64,000 nt of DNA from Impatiens glandulifera (taxonomy: Eukaryota; Streptophyta; Magnoliopsida; Ericales; Balsaminaceae): contig NC_061866.1 in the NCBI RefSeq assembly GCF_907164915.1, positions 23,887,905-23,951,904 of the forward strand. Reading direction: 5' to 3'. The translations under genes were made by a program, and so were the position numbers. Below, in pieces: positions 55,596 to 64,000 of this stretch; position 1 is the first letter of the stretch, and each line of letters opens with the position of its first letter. The notes beneath the pieces were generated by a model, which worked only from the letters and a program-made list of their open reading frames with translations, was not told where the DNA came from and ran no database searches.

Positions 55596-57482
55596 ATGGG
55601 AAGCATGACCCACAGCGACAAGCCACCAATGCTAAACAGTGAAGCGTTTAGCAACTGGAAGAAACAGATGTATCTACATCTGATTACGCTAGATGATGAA
55701 ATGATCAGAGTCCTGAAGGAAGGGCCAATCAAGATTAACAATGAGTTAGATGCATGGACAACTGAAGATCGAAGACGGAGTAACCTGGACAACCATTGCA
55801 TGAGGCACATCTACAAGGCTATAGACGATAATACCTTGAACAAGATATCAGCCTGTGATAATGCAAAGGAAGCCTGGGAGACGATCATTCAGATCCATGA
55901 AGGAAACGAAAGAACAAAGGAGAACAAAATCTTGGTGGCTACACAAAAATATGAAAACATCAGGATGAAACCGGGGGAAAATATGAAAGAATTTAGCAAC
56001 CGGTTCACCAGCGTGGTCAACGAGCTTCAAGCACATGGAAAGAAATACGACAACCGAGAAGTAATCATTAAAGCCTTAAGATCACTGCCAAGCACATGGG
56101 ATATCAAAACCATGGTGATGAGAGAATCAAGCAACCTCGGGCAGATGAAGTTGCATGACGTGTTTGAGGATCTAAAGGCCTACGAGTTCGAGATTAAGTC
56201 TCGGATCGAAGATGAAAAATCCACGTCAACCGCAACCAGAGCTTTAGTTACATCGGTGGAACCGGCGGTCCAAGTATCAACCGTTTCGGCTCCAATCAAG
56301 AACGTTGATCAGATCAGTGAAGATGTGATGGCGATGTTAACTCAGAAATTTGGGAGATTCATGAAGAAGAACCAGCCACTATCTAACAACAACTTTAGTT
56401 ATAATTATGTAGATAAATCCAATAAAATATGTTATAACTGTGATGATTTTGGACATTTCAGGTCAGAATGTAGGAAACCAAGGAGAGACGACAGAAAATC
56501 GGAAGGTAACTATCAAGGCAACAACTATCAAGGCAACAACTACCAAGGCAACCGTTACCAAGGTAACAACTACCAAGGGAACAACTATCGGAGAAATGAT
56601 AATCAATGGAACGACTACTGGAGAAACGATAACCAGCAAACCGATGAAGGGAAGGAAATACAAAAAGCACTCATTGCATCCGACGGTGAAAGCGAATGGG
56701 CGTACTCCGACAACGAGAATGATGAGGAAAGAGTCACATGCTTCATGGCAAACGACGAAGAGGTATTTGATTTATTTTCTGATGAGTTCACTAAAGAAGA
56801 TTTGATTTCTGCACTCAACGAAATGGTAGCTGAGTTCAAAAACATATCTGCGTATATACCGACTCCGGTAGAACATAAAACCGTAGAGTCAAGTGGTATC
56901 GCTGATGAGTCATGTGAAACCACAGTGTATGAACCGGCTGAACTATCCTTAGAAAATGAGGAGATAGTTCAACCGGTAACTGAAGTCGATGAACGAGCAC
57001 TGTATGTTACGGCTGCATGGGAAAGATCTCGTCAAGCCGTAAAACAGATGTGTAACTATAAAAGACACCCCAAGTGTAGATTTGGTATTGGATATAAACA
57101 AAACAAATCAAACGAATCAAATCAACCTAACGAGATGAAACTCACAAAAGACAATCTTCCATTCATAAGATTTGTCAAGAGTTCATCAACCGAAAATGAG
57201 GAAGAACGTGATCTAAAACCGGAAAAAGAACTAAAATATGTAAGCCCAACTAAATCAGAAAACTGGCTTCATCCTGAGAGAAGGAAAGCCAACCGGACAG
57301 AAAATAAACAAAATAAAACAAGTGCATCGCGATCTCAAAAACATTCATCACCGCGACATAAGGCATTCTTGAGCAAAGATCAAGAAGTTAAGCCGAACAC
57401 TATAAGAATAGATACCGGGAAAGTGATCCGACTTATTCAAGTCTGGATCCCAAAGAGACTAATCAACCATGGACCCAACTGA
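55596..57482 (+). CDS. Copia gag of element B, open
   Basis: Open for 628 codons; the ATG at 55596 is chosen because the frame upstream runs through the LTR and primer site. UBN2 domain from residue 15 to about 215 (FSNWKKQMYLHL, NERTKENKILVATQKYE, LKAYEFEI), zinc knuckle CYNCDDFGHFRSEC near residue 285, then a run of NYQGN pentapeptides, an acidic block (ENDEERVTCFMANDEEVFD) with LISALNEMV, FIRFVKSSS, and a basic Ser/Lys-rich tail ending GPN-TGA. The same C-terminal plan occurs in elements X and L, so it is part of the family. It overlaps the pol frame by 14 bases. Forms the capsid; zinc knuckle binds RNA. Confidence 0.92.
   Translation: MGSMTHSDKPPMLNSEAFSNWKKQMYLHLITLDDEMIRVLKEGPIKINNELDAWTTEDRRRSNLDNHCMRHIYKAIDDNTLNKISACDNAKEAWETIIQIHEGNERTKENKILVATQKYENIRMKPGENMKEFSNRFTSVVNELQAHGKKYDNREVIIKALRSLPSTWDIKTMVMRESSNLGQMKLHDVFEDLKAYEFEIKSRIEDEKSTSTATRALVTSVEPAVQVSTVSAPIKNVDQISEDVMAMLTQKFGRFMKKNQPLSNNNFSYNYVDKSNKICYNCDDFGHFRSECRKPRRDDRKSEGNYQGNNYQGNNYQGNRYQGNNYQGNNYRRNDNQWNDYWRNDNQQTDEGKEIQKALIASDGESEWAYSDNENDEERVTCFMANDEEVFDLFSDEFTKEDLISALNEMVAEFKNISAYIPTPVEHKTVESSGIADESCETTVYEPAELSLENEEIVQPVTEVDERALYVTAAWERSRQAVKQMCNYKRHPKCRFGIGYKQNKSNESNQPNEMKLTKDNLPFIRFVKSSSTENEEERDLKPEKELKYVSPTKSENWLHPERRKANRTENKQNKTSASRSQKHSSPRHKAFLSKDQEVKPNTIRIDTGKVIRLIQVWIPKRLINHGPN
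56503..56590 (+). repeat. 15-bp minisatellite encoding NYQGN repeats in gag
   Basis: About six near copies of AACTAYCAAGGCAAC, coding NYQGN/NRYQGN repeats just after the zinc knuckle; a low-complexity Asn/Gln/Gly linker. Confidence 0.88.
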
Positions 57483-60400
57483 ATGTGGGTACCAAAAAGG
57501 TGTAAATATTTTTATTTTACAGGTTAGGAGAAGCAACCGGCTAAGGAACTCGGAATGGTATCTAAACAGCGGATGCTCAAGACACATGACCGACAACGAT
57601 AAGCTGCTAGCAGACATCACATATAAAACCGGAGCAGTCATAACATTCGGTGAAAACTCGAAAGGTAAAACCGTGGGCAAGGGTAAGATTCTCCATGGTA
57701 ACCTGTCTATAAATAATGTATTACTGGTAGAAAACTTGCATTTTAACCTGCTAAGCATAAGTCAAATGTGTGATGTAGGATACAAAGTTGAGTTTCATAA
57801 GAATGCATGCTTAGTTAAGAATCATCAAAATGAAATTCTATTAACCGGTAACCGGATGGGAAACATTTACAAAGTTGATTGGAAAACTGATTTTGAAAAA
57901 CCTATGTGTATGATAGCCGGAAATGATCCAAACTGGCTTTGGCATAAACGGTTAAACCATTTGAATTTCAAAACAATTAACTTTATTTGTTCCAAGGAAC
58001 TAGTTCACGGTTTTCCAAACGTTAAATTCTCAAAAGATAAAGTATGTGCTGCATGTCAAATGGGCAAATAAGTAAAATCATCTTTCAAAAGTAAAGGAAA
58101 TTATCAATCTGAACGATGCTTAGAACTCTTGCATATGGATCTGTTTGTTCCGGTCAAAGTAACTAGTTTAGGAGGCATGCATTATACTATGGTAGTTATT
58201 GATGATTATTCTAAATTTACTTGTGTTACTTTCCTAGCTTCTAAAAGTCAAGCAACTCCAATCCTGATTAAATTGATTTTGAGAATACAAAATGAAAAAT
58301 CCTTTCGAGTGAACAAAATCAGAAGTGATAGAGGAACTGAGTTTATAAACAGATTAACTACTTTTCTTGATGATTCCGGTATTAGACACGAGTTGTCTAG
58401 TGTTAGAACTTCTCAACAAAACGGCCTGGCTGAGAGAAGAAACCGAACTCTCAAGGAAGCCGCAAGGTCAATGATATCCAATTCGGGTATCGCTCAAAAG
58501 TTTTGGGCTGAGGCCATCAACAACGCATGTTACACTCAAGACCGGTCTTTAGTAACTAAACGCTTTTCCAAAACTTCTTTTGAGATATACTATGATCGAA
58601 TTCCAAACATACGGTACTTTCGAATTTTTGGTAGTAAATGTTTTGTTCACAACAACGGCAAAAATTATTTGACCGCTTTTGATGCTAAATCCGATGAGGG
58701 AATAATATTGGGATATTCGGCTGTAAGTAAGGCATATAGAATATACAATACTAGGACTTTAACAGTTGAAGAAACATCCCACGTTGTTTTTGATGAATCG
58801 GTTGAACGAAACACTGCATTACCCTTCGACCTTCACAACAGAATGGAAAATTTCAATATCTATTCTGATGATGAAGATGAGGTTCCGGTTTTTAGACGAT
58901 TTGTCAATGACCAAGTGGTTGATGCTGAACCTCAGCTTGTTCAAGTTGCCTTACCGCAGAAAGTTGACTATTTAGTTTCAACTGAAGAAATCGGTCGGCC
59001 TGACTATGTTCAGCCTACCGATCAATCTAACCTTGATCAGCCAACCGAAAGCTTGGTAGACACGTCTCGGATAAACCTCAGAAGGAATAGAAATCATCCT
59101 CTTGAACTAGTAATAGGTAACATATCCTCACCCGTCCGAACTAGGCAACAGAATTTGGAACACTATTAAAACTCAGCTTTCATATCACAAATTGAGCCGA
59201 AAAAGGTGGATGAAGCATTGTCAGATCCCGATTGGATCCTAGCAATGCAAGAGGAACTAAACGAGTTTGATAGAAATAAAGTCTGGTACCTAGTCCCTAG
59301 ACCGAAAAACAAACCGGTTATAGGAACACAATGGGTATTCAGAAATAAACTCAATGAAGACGGTTTAGTTACGAGGAACAAGGCCCGGTTAGTGGCTCAA
59401 AGCTACAAACAGGAAGAAGGCGTTGATTTCGAAGACTCATTTGCCCCTGTAGCTAGACTTGAGGCAATTAGAATATTTTTAGCTTTTACAGCTTTTAAAA
59501 ACTTCAATGTTTTTCAAATGAATGTTAAAAGCGCTTTTCTAAACGGTAAAGTACATGAAGAGGTGTATGTTAACCAACCTCCATGTTTCAAAAATTCAGA
59601 ACACGAAAATCATGTTTACCGGCTAAACAAAGCCCTTTATGGATTCAAACAGGCTCCAAGAGCCTGGTATGACACGTTAACAAAATTCTTATTTGATCAC
59701 AAATTTACAATAGGTTCAGTCGATAAAACACTTTTCAAATTTGAGAAAAAGGAACACATATTACTCAAAAATGATGACTGACAAATTTCAAATGAGTATG
59801 ATGGGAGAATTGAGTTTCTTCCTAGGACTTCAGGTTAAGCAGATCGAGACTGGAACGTTCATAAGCCAACCAAAGTACACAGTTGAACTACTGAAGAAGT
59901 TTGGAATGGATACACGCGCTGAGGTGGCTACACCAATGAGTTCCTCCGTAAAGTTAGACAAAGATGAGGATGGTCAAGCCGTTGACATCACAACATATCG
60001 GGGAATGATTGGATTCCTGCTTTACTTAACAGCCAGCCGACCAGACATCTTGTTTGCGGTTGGAGTATGCGGGAGATTTCAAGTCAATCCAAAGTAATCA
60101 TATTACACTGCGGCTAAAAGAATATTGAAATATCTGAAAGGAACTCAAGATGTGGGACTTTGGTACCCAAAAGACTCAAGTTTCGACCTCATAAGTTACT
60201 CAGACGCGGATTACGCAGGATGCAAAATCGATAGAAAGAGTATAAGTGGAACTTGCCAATTCCTGGGTGACCGGCTCGTTACATGGAGCAGCAAGAAACA
60301 AACCTCAGTTGCAACGTCAACCGCAGAGGCAGAGTATATAGAAGCCGGAAGCTACTGTTCACAACTCTTCTGGATCCAACAGCAACTAAGGGACTTTGGT

Positions 60401-60667
60401 GTAATAGCTGAAGAATCACCAATATTTTGTGACAACACCAGCGCGATAGCGATTACATACAATCCGGTGTTGCACTCAAGAACGAAACACATTGACATAA
60501 GGCATCATTTCATCCAGGAGCATGTTCAGGAGAAGCACATCCGACTGGAATATGTCTCAACCGAGCAACAAGTAGCTAACATCTTCACCAAACCGCTACA
60601 GGAAGCTAAGTTTTCTCATTTCAGAAACATTCTAGGAATTACCGATGTTAAGCAACTTATACCATGA
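57469..60667 (+). pseudogene. Copia pol of element B (protease to RNase H), stops and deletion
   Basis: The frame is +1 relative to gag. Order: protease region (LNSGCSRHMTDND, GKGKILHG), integrase zinc region (WHKRLNHLNFKTINF, CAACQMGK), integrase core (HMDLFVPV, IRSDRGTEFIN, NGLAERRNRTLKEAARSM), RT ([48 protein letters not shown]) and RNase H (SDADYAGCKIDRKS, TSTAEAEYIEAG), then NIFTKPLQEAKF. Stops at 58069 (where the usual residue is Gln) and 59167; a deletion of about 68 bases near 59765 removes the RT catalytic YVDD and shifts the frame; a further stop at 60095-60097. Cannot encode active RT. Confidence 0.93.
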
Positions 60668-61295
60668 TCATACATGCATACTGTCTACATACATTATCAT
60701 GAAAAACCGGGATATGTGTTCAGGGAGAAGCTCTCGCTTCTGAAACCATATTCAAATAGTCCATTAAAAATTCAAGGATGCTAACTAGGAGGAAGTCTTC
60801 AGTTATGCCTGATTACTTCATGATGTCTAACCATATGTATATTTACTACGCGGTTGAAATGACCTGACAAAGGTTGATAAACTTAATCCAAAGCTGAACA
60901 AATGTTGATACGATTCAACATTTCTTCAAATCGTAATAAAATATCCAATTAAAACTGGTCGTGGAAAACCGATTAGTACAAATGCACTTTGGCTTAGATG
61001 AATTGAACTTTTCCGGTTAATTTGAGAAAACTAACCGTGTTTTCGTGCAAAACCTTAAGAAATGAAGCCTGTAATTGATAAAATAGTTTACCTCAATCGA
61101 GATGACGACATGTGTCCATCATCAAGAGAGGGAGACTAACATCTTGTCAATATATTTTTGTCATCATGAATATCTTAGTATTAATCAACTTTGCATTGGA
61201 AATAAATGTTATACACTTCAACAAGTTAAAGTCTATTAACTAATTGATGACATCACTAAGCATGCTTAACCTATTGATCTAGCCGAACCCCTGGC
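60668..61295 (+). other. Interval between pol and acc1 of element B
   Basis: Noncoding interval in the same position as 43878-44324 of element A, leading to the TATA box of acc1. No gene. Confidence 0.6.
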
Positions 61296-61303
61296 TATAT
61301 AAA
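61296..61303 (+). promoter_or_regulatory. TATA box of accessory gene 1 (B)
   Basis: TATATAAA 87 bp before the ATG at 61383, with a CA/CT-rich leader. Confidence 0.7.
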
Positions 61304-61382
61304 CAAACCTCTAATCTTCACAACACTTCACAAAATTCACTATTCACAAAGACTCTCTTGAGCTAAAAACTATCTCAAGATT

Positions 61383-62120
61383 ATGAACTTCGACCCACTT
61401 GCAAAGAAAATTCTCTTGGCTGCTTTCAACTCCATCTATCAATACGAAGACCAAGAAGTCAAAGAAATGTTCTTAGTCGTTGAAAGAAGCGGACTAAGAG
61501 GATTTTTGGAGAACAGATTCATCCTCGACTACTTGGTAGTCGATGAGTTCTTCGAGACTACAAAAGAGGTGCATCGAGATATAATCGTTGCACGAGTTTA
61601 TGGTTAGTCCATCCTATTCAGCGAGACGGATTTCGCTGAATACTGCGGTTTACCCACTGAAGGGGTAATCGACCTTACTTACTCTCCGGTGACCATTGAG
61701 GAAATGTGTCATCGGTTCTCCAATTCCGACATCCCGGTTAGACCCTGGGGTGCTAAAAGCCAACTCTCTCATAAGTACCAGCTTCTATGTGAGATTCTGG
61801 GAAAGTCGGTTCTGGGAAGAGAGAAGGGCTACTACTACACCTAGAGGCTCTTCGAGATGATGATTGCTGTCACGGTTGGGACACCGGTAAACTGGTCCTA
61901 GATCATCTTCATCAACCTGAATAAGATGATTCTCTCAAACAAAACTGGGTATGCTCCTCAGCTAAGCGGTGTCTGTGCTAGTCTGGATATCCACTCCGGA
62001 CCCTTTGTCACTCTCCATCCGAAGCATGTGCTCACGAAGGAGAGAATCCAAGAACTGATCGACCGGTGGGAAGCAGTTAAGGCCAAGAGGAATCAAGCTG
62101 CTGGTTCATCAAATGCTTAA
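61383..62120 (+). pseudogene. Accessory gene 1 of element B, three TAG stops
   Basis: A single frame of 245 codons with TAG at 61605, 61842 and 61899. Domain landmarks as in the family: 'GLRGFLEN', 'VDEFFETTK', DFAEYCGLPTEG, YQLLCEILGKSVLG, VGTPVNWS, GYAPQLSG, HVLTKERIQELIDRW. The last part matches acc1 of element A (VLTKEVTDSFYERF), making it the counterpart of that gene. No frameshift, only nonsense changes. Function unknown. Confidence 0.7.
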
Positions 62121-62431
62121 CCTTCTCATCTCTTTTCTCATTTCCCAAACCGGTAATTTTGTTGTACTACCGGGTTGGTACTCTTCATTAATGACAATCA
62201 CTTCTTTCCTTTTCGATCAAAAACAAAGAAATAACCAACATTAAATGCACCGTATCAAACTAAATCAAATCAGTCTTGAAAACTGAAATATTCGCTTTCC
62301 AAGAAGCACGTTTGATCCGATTAGACTAGACATGCCTTTATCCTCTTGAAAACTGATAAGGCATTTATTACCAGACATAAACGGTCTGATTTTTCAAAAT
62401 ATCCTCATTTAATACACCCAACCGCCCACGC

Positions 62432-62438
62432 TATAAAA
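62432..62438 (+). promoter_or_regulatory. TATA box of accessory gene 2 (B)
   Basis: TATAAAA 106 bp before the ATG at 62538. Confidence 0.7.
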
Positions 62439-62537
62439 AGGAGGCCTCATCCTTCTTCATCAAAACACACCTCAGATATTTCTCTCTCTCCAAGCTTCAA
62501 GAATTTCATTAGATTCTTACTCTCATTCTCTTCCAAA

Positions 62538-63299
62538 ATGAACGCCGAGCTAAGATACACAATCATAGTCAACTTCCAAGAAATGAGAAATATCCGGTTT
62601 CACGAAACCATATTCCAACCGATCGTAGAATCAGGGTTACAAGAATTTCTTGAAGGTTCAAACACCATCCTCGAAGAGGAGGTGTACGAATTTTTCAACA
62701 ACGGACATATCCTTAATGATGGTAGCATAAGGACCATCATTAACGGTAGATTTCTTCGGATTACCGAAGAACACTTTGCTATGTTCTTCGACCTTCCAAC
62801 CGAAGGATTCTCGCACTTCCCAACGCCGTTCTTTCCGGCTAAGGAAGACTATGCCTTCATCTTTTCCTCCTCCACCGATCTGGTCGATGACCACGGAAAG
62901 AAGGATGATCTTGCTCCTCAATACCAAGTCTTTCATGACTTGGTTCAGCGGTCTATCATGGGCCAAATGCCCAACCAGAACTATAACCGAGAGGCTTTTG
63001 ACATCATGATAGCTATCGTCCGCAAATCGCACATAAACTGGGCTATCTACCTCTTCAACAACTTGAAGAAGCTTATCACTGCTCCAAGGGGAAGGATCGG
63101 TTTCGCTCCCCAAATCACCCGGTACTTGGAGGTTCATCGTCGCAACCTCGGGCCCGGTGTTCCCGTCGGACCGGCCAACACCTTGTCTCTATCCATGCTG
63201 GACAGATGGATATCGAGGATTGAGGAACGGACACCTGACAATACTGTGGACAACTGGGTTGACAGAATGATTGAGGGGGAGTGGCTCGATCTGTTTTAA
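62538..63299 (+). CDS. Accessory gene 2 of element B, intact, unknown function
   Basis: 253 codons from ATG 62538; an in-frame extension to 62346 is rejected because it would start before the TATA box. Family motifs: IIVNFQEM, 'GLQEFLEG', 'VYEFFNNGHI', FLRITEEHFAMFFDLPTEGF near residue 70-90, 'FHDLVQRSIMGQMPNQNYNR', SHINWAIYLFNNL, GFAPQITRYLEVH, GPGVPVGPAN. The tail is WISRIEERTPDNTVDNW. Counterpart of acc2 of element A. No signal peptide or membrane span; a soluble protein is expected. It is fully open inside an element whose pol is ruined, though short time since insertion could explain this as well as selection. Confidence 0.72.
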   Translation: MNAELRYTIIVNFQEMRNIRFHETIFQPIVESGLQEFLEGSNTILEEEVYEFFNNGHILNDGSIRTIINGRFLRITEEHFAMFFDLPTEGFSHFPTPFFPAKEDYAFIFSSSTDLVDDHGKKDDLAPQYQVFHDLVQRSIMGQMPNQNYNREAFDIMIAIVRKSHINWAIYLFNNLKKLITAPRGRIGFAPQITRYLEVHRRNLGPGVPVGPANTLSLSMLDRWISRIEERTPDNTVDNWVDRMIEGEWLDLF

Positions 63300-63322
63300 A
63301 TGGTCTGTACCTTACGGTTTTC

Positions 63323-63337
63323 TGGTCATTTTGTTGT
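63323..63337 (+). promoter_or_regulatory. Shared 3' UTR motif after acc2 (B)
   Basis: GGTCATTTTGTTGTA, identical to the motif after acc1 of element A. Confidence 0.6.
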
Positions 63338-63634
63338 AAGACCGGAAAACCACTTCATTTCCTTATGTTTTGGATATATATTTATAAAATTTCCCATTAT
63401 TAAAGTCTCCAGGTTTTCACATTAATCTTCCTTCCGATTATGATCTGAATAAACAAAAGACTCCATGTTAAACGAAGTTTCCGGTTAACAAATTTCCGGT
63501 AAATCAAAATACCAAATAAAGTCTAAAAAAGTTCAAAAACTTACCGCCCACGGTTTTATAGTGCACAAAAATTACCGCCCATAGTATTCTCCGGATTTCT
63601 GCCTAAAGTTACTGCAGTAACTTTTGGAGGGAAA

Positions 63635-63646
63635 TTTGGCGCCAAA
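63635..63646 (+). promoter_or_regulatory. Perfect E2F-type site before accessory gene 3 (B)
   Basis: TTTGGCGCCAAA, a palindromic E2F consensus, 50 bp before the TATA box. TACCGCCCA words lie at about 63543 and 63574. Compare the TTCCCGCC words before acc3 of A. Confidence 0.5.
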
Positions 63647-63695
63647 ACTCAAAACCAAGTGACGGTTCAACTTCTAACCGTTCAAAACCGCTTCC

Positions 63696-63702
63696 TATAT
63701 AA
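63696..63702 (+). promoter_or_regulatory. TATA box of accessory gene 3 (B)
   Basis: TATATAA 108 bp before the ATG at 63804, with a CT-rich leader. Confidence 0.7.
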
Positions 63703-63803
63703 GTTCAAAACAGTTCATTATTTGCACAAATTTTCTCTCTCTAAAATCTTAAACTCTCTCTGATTTTCGATCATCGTTGTTCTTCATCTTCTCTATTCAC
63801 AAA

Positions 63804-63935
63804 ATGATCATGGATCTGGTTAAAAGAACCTTTTCAATACATGTTGCAGGTCGATTTCAGTGATATCGACGAACACACTGTGGAAGAAAACAAGGTCGTG
63901 CTGCAATCGTTAAGAGATTCTGGACTAGAAACATA
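63804..63935 (+). pseudogene. Accessory gene 3 of element B, 5' fragment
   Basis: Begins with ATG; after a one-base shift near 63832 the frame reads LQVDFSDIDEHTVEENKVV and SLRDSGLETY, which is the N-terminal signature of the accessory family (xQVDF...GLxxFL). It is broken off at 63936 by a sequence with transposon-end features. Being third in order, it should be the long acc3 form, but the rest lies outside the window or beyond the insertion. Confidence 0.65.
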
Positions 63936-64000
63936 CACTGGTGAAAAAAGGGTCAAAACCGAGAGTTAAAACTCTCGGTTTTGACCCTATAACTTTCGTT
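63936..64000. mobile_element. Probable CACTA transposon end
   Basis: CACTGGTGAAAAAAGGG resembles plant CACTA (En/Spm) terminal repeats (CACTRGTRGAAAAA). It is followed by a 19-bp perfect inverted repeat (63949-63967 and 63970-63988, two-base spacer) with the core GGTCAAAACCGAGAGTT, like CACTA subterminal repeats. It interrupts an otherwise readable gene. The other end and the 3-bp duplication (ATA expected) are outside the window. Confidence 0.6.

Larger units (their letters stand above)
54364..63935 (+). mobile_element. Copia element B, 3' end beyond window
   Basis: 5' LTR, primer site, gag, pol, then accessory genes 1-3 in the same order as element A. The third gene is interrupted at 63936, so the 3' LTR is not seen. 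The five bases before the LTR are ACAAC, one expected target duplication. Confidence 0.9.

Noticed and set aside
56440..56805. Thr/Lys-rich and antisense frames across the gag minisatellite
   Set aside because: Shadow frames of the NYQGN repeats in the gag gene.
62346..62537. N-terminal extension of accessory gene 2 (B)
   Set aside because: It begins before the TATA box at 62432 and has no counterpart in the other accessory proteins.

Overview
The window looks like repeat-dense nuclear DNA of a flowering plant, probably a eudicot. The evidence is long LTR retrotransposons primed by initiator tRNA-Met (Ty1/copia) or by a Tat/Ogre-type site (Ty3/gypsy), a captured plant PRT1-like ubiquitin ligase, and AT-rich spacers. 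The species cannot be fixed from the sequence. I see no intact ordinary host gene; almost everything is nested, partly decayed retroelements.

Layout. (1) 1-2775, minus strand: gag, primer site and LTR of a copia element (L) running off the left edge. (2) An 'outer' minus-strand copia element (O) enters at 2776 with a 3' LTR (2776-4024), then its last accessory gene. That gene is split by a complete 9.8-kb copia-type element X (4758-14544, target duplication AGGAG on both sides) and cut at 16925 by a giant gypsy element. (3) X has gag and an accessory gene but no pol, so it is non-autonomous. (4) 16925-41149, plus strand: a Tat/Ogre-like gypsy element with ~5.2-kb LTRs that each contain a full-length intronless PRT1-like gene copy. 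Inside are a degenerate extra ORF1, gag, protease, RT, two RNase H domains and integrase, and a long 3' region of tandem satellites. It ends in a gap of exactly 500 N. (5) 41650-50649, plus: copia element A (3' half of pol, three accessory genes, 3' LTR). (6) 50650-54363: AT-rich spacer. (7) 54364 to 63935, plus: copia element B (5' LTR, gag, pol, accessory genes 1 and 2, start of gene 3), its third gene cut by what looks like a CACTA transposon end.

Main point. Copia elements A and B carry, between pol and the 3' LTR, a collinear set of three related genes (acc1, acc2, acc3). Each has its own TATA box 60-125 bp before the start codon, and at least three of the six share a 3' UTR motif. The proteins share an 'LP(T)EG/KG' motif and a later 'NW' motif; acc3 adds a long charged, basic tail. 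Elements O and X keep an acc3-type gene in the same place next to the polypurine tract. The elements are also loaded with family-specific DNA words: TTAGAC-N5-GTCTAA in X, and AACCGG/CCGGTT in O, A and B. I propose, as inference only, that the accessory proteins act on the element's own DNA or RNA, perhaps as sequence-specific anti-silencing or regulatory factors.

Most reading frames carry stops or frameshifts; acc1 of A and acc2 of B remain fully open. The RT of A has a changed catalytic motif and that of B has lost the motif, so neither copy should be autonomous.
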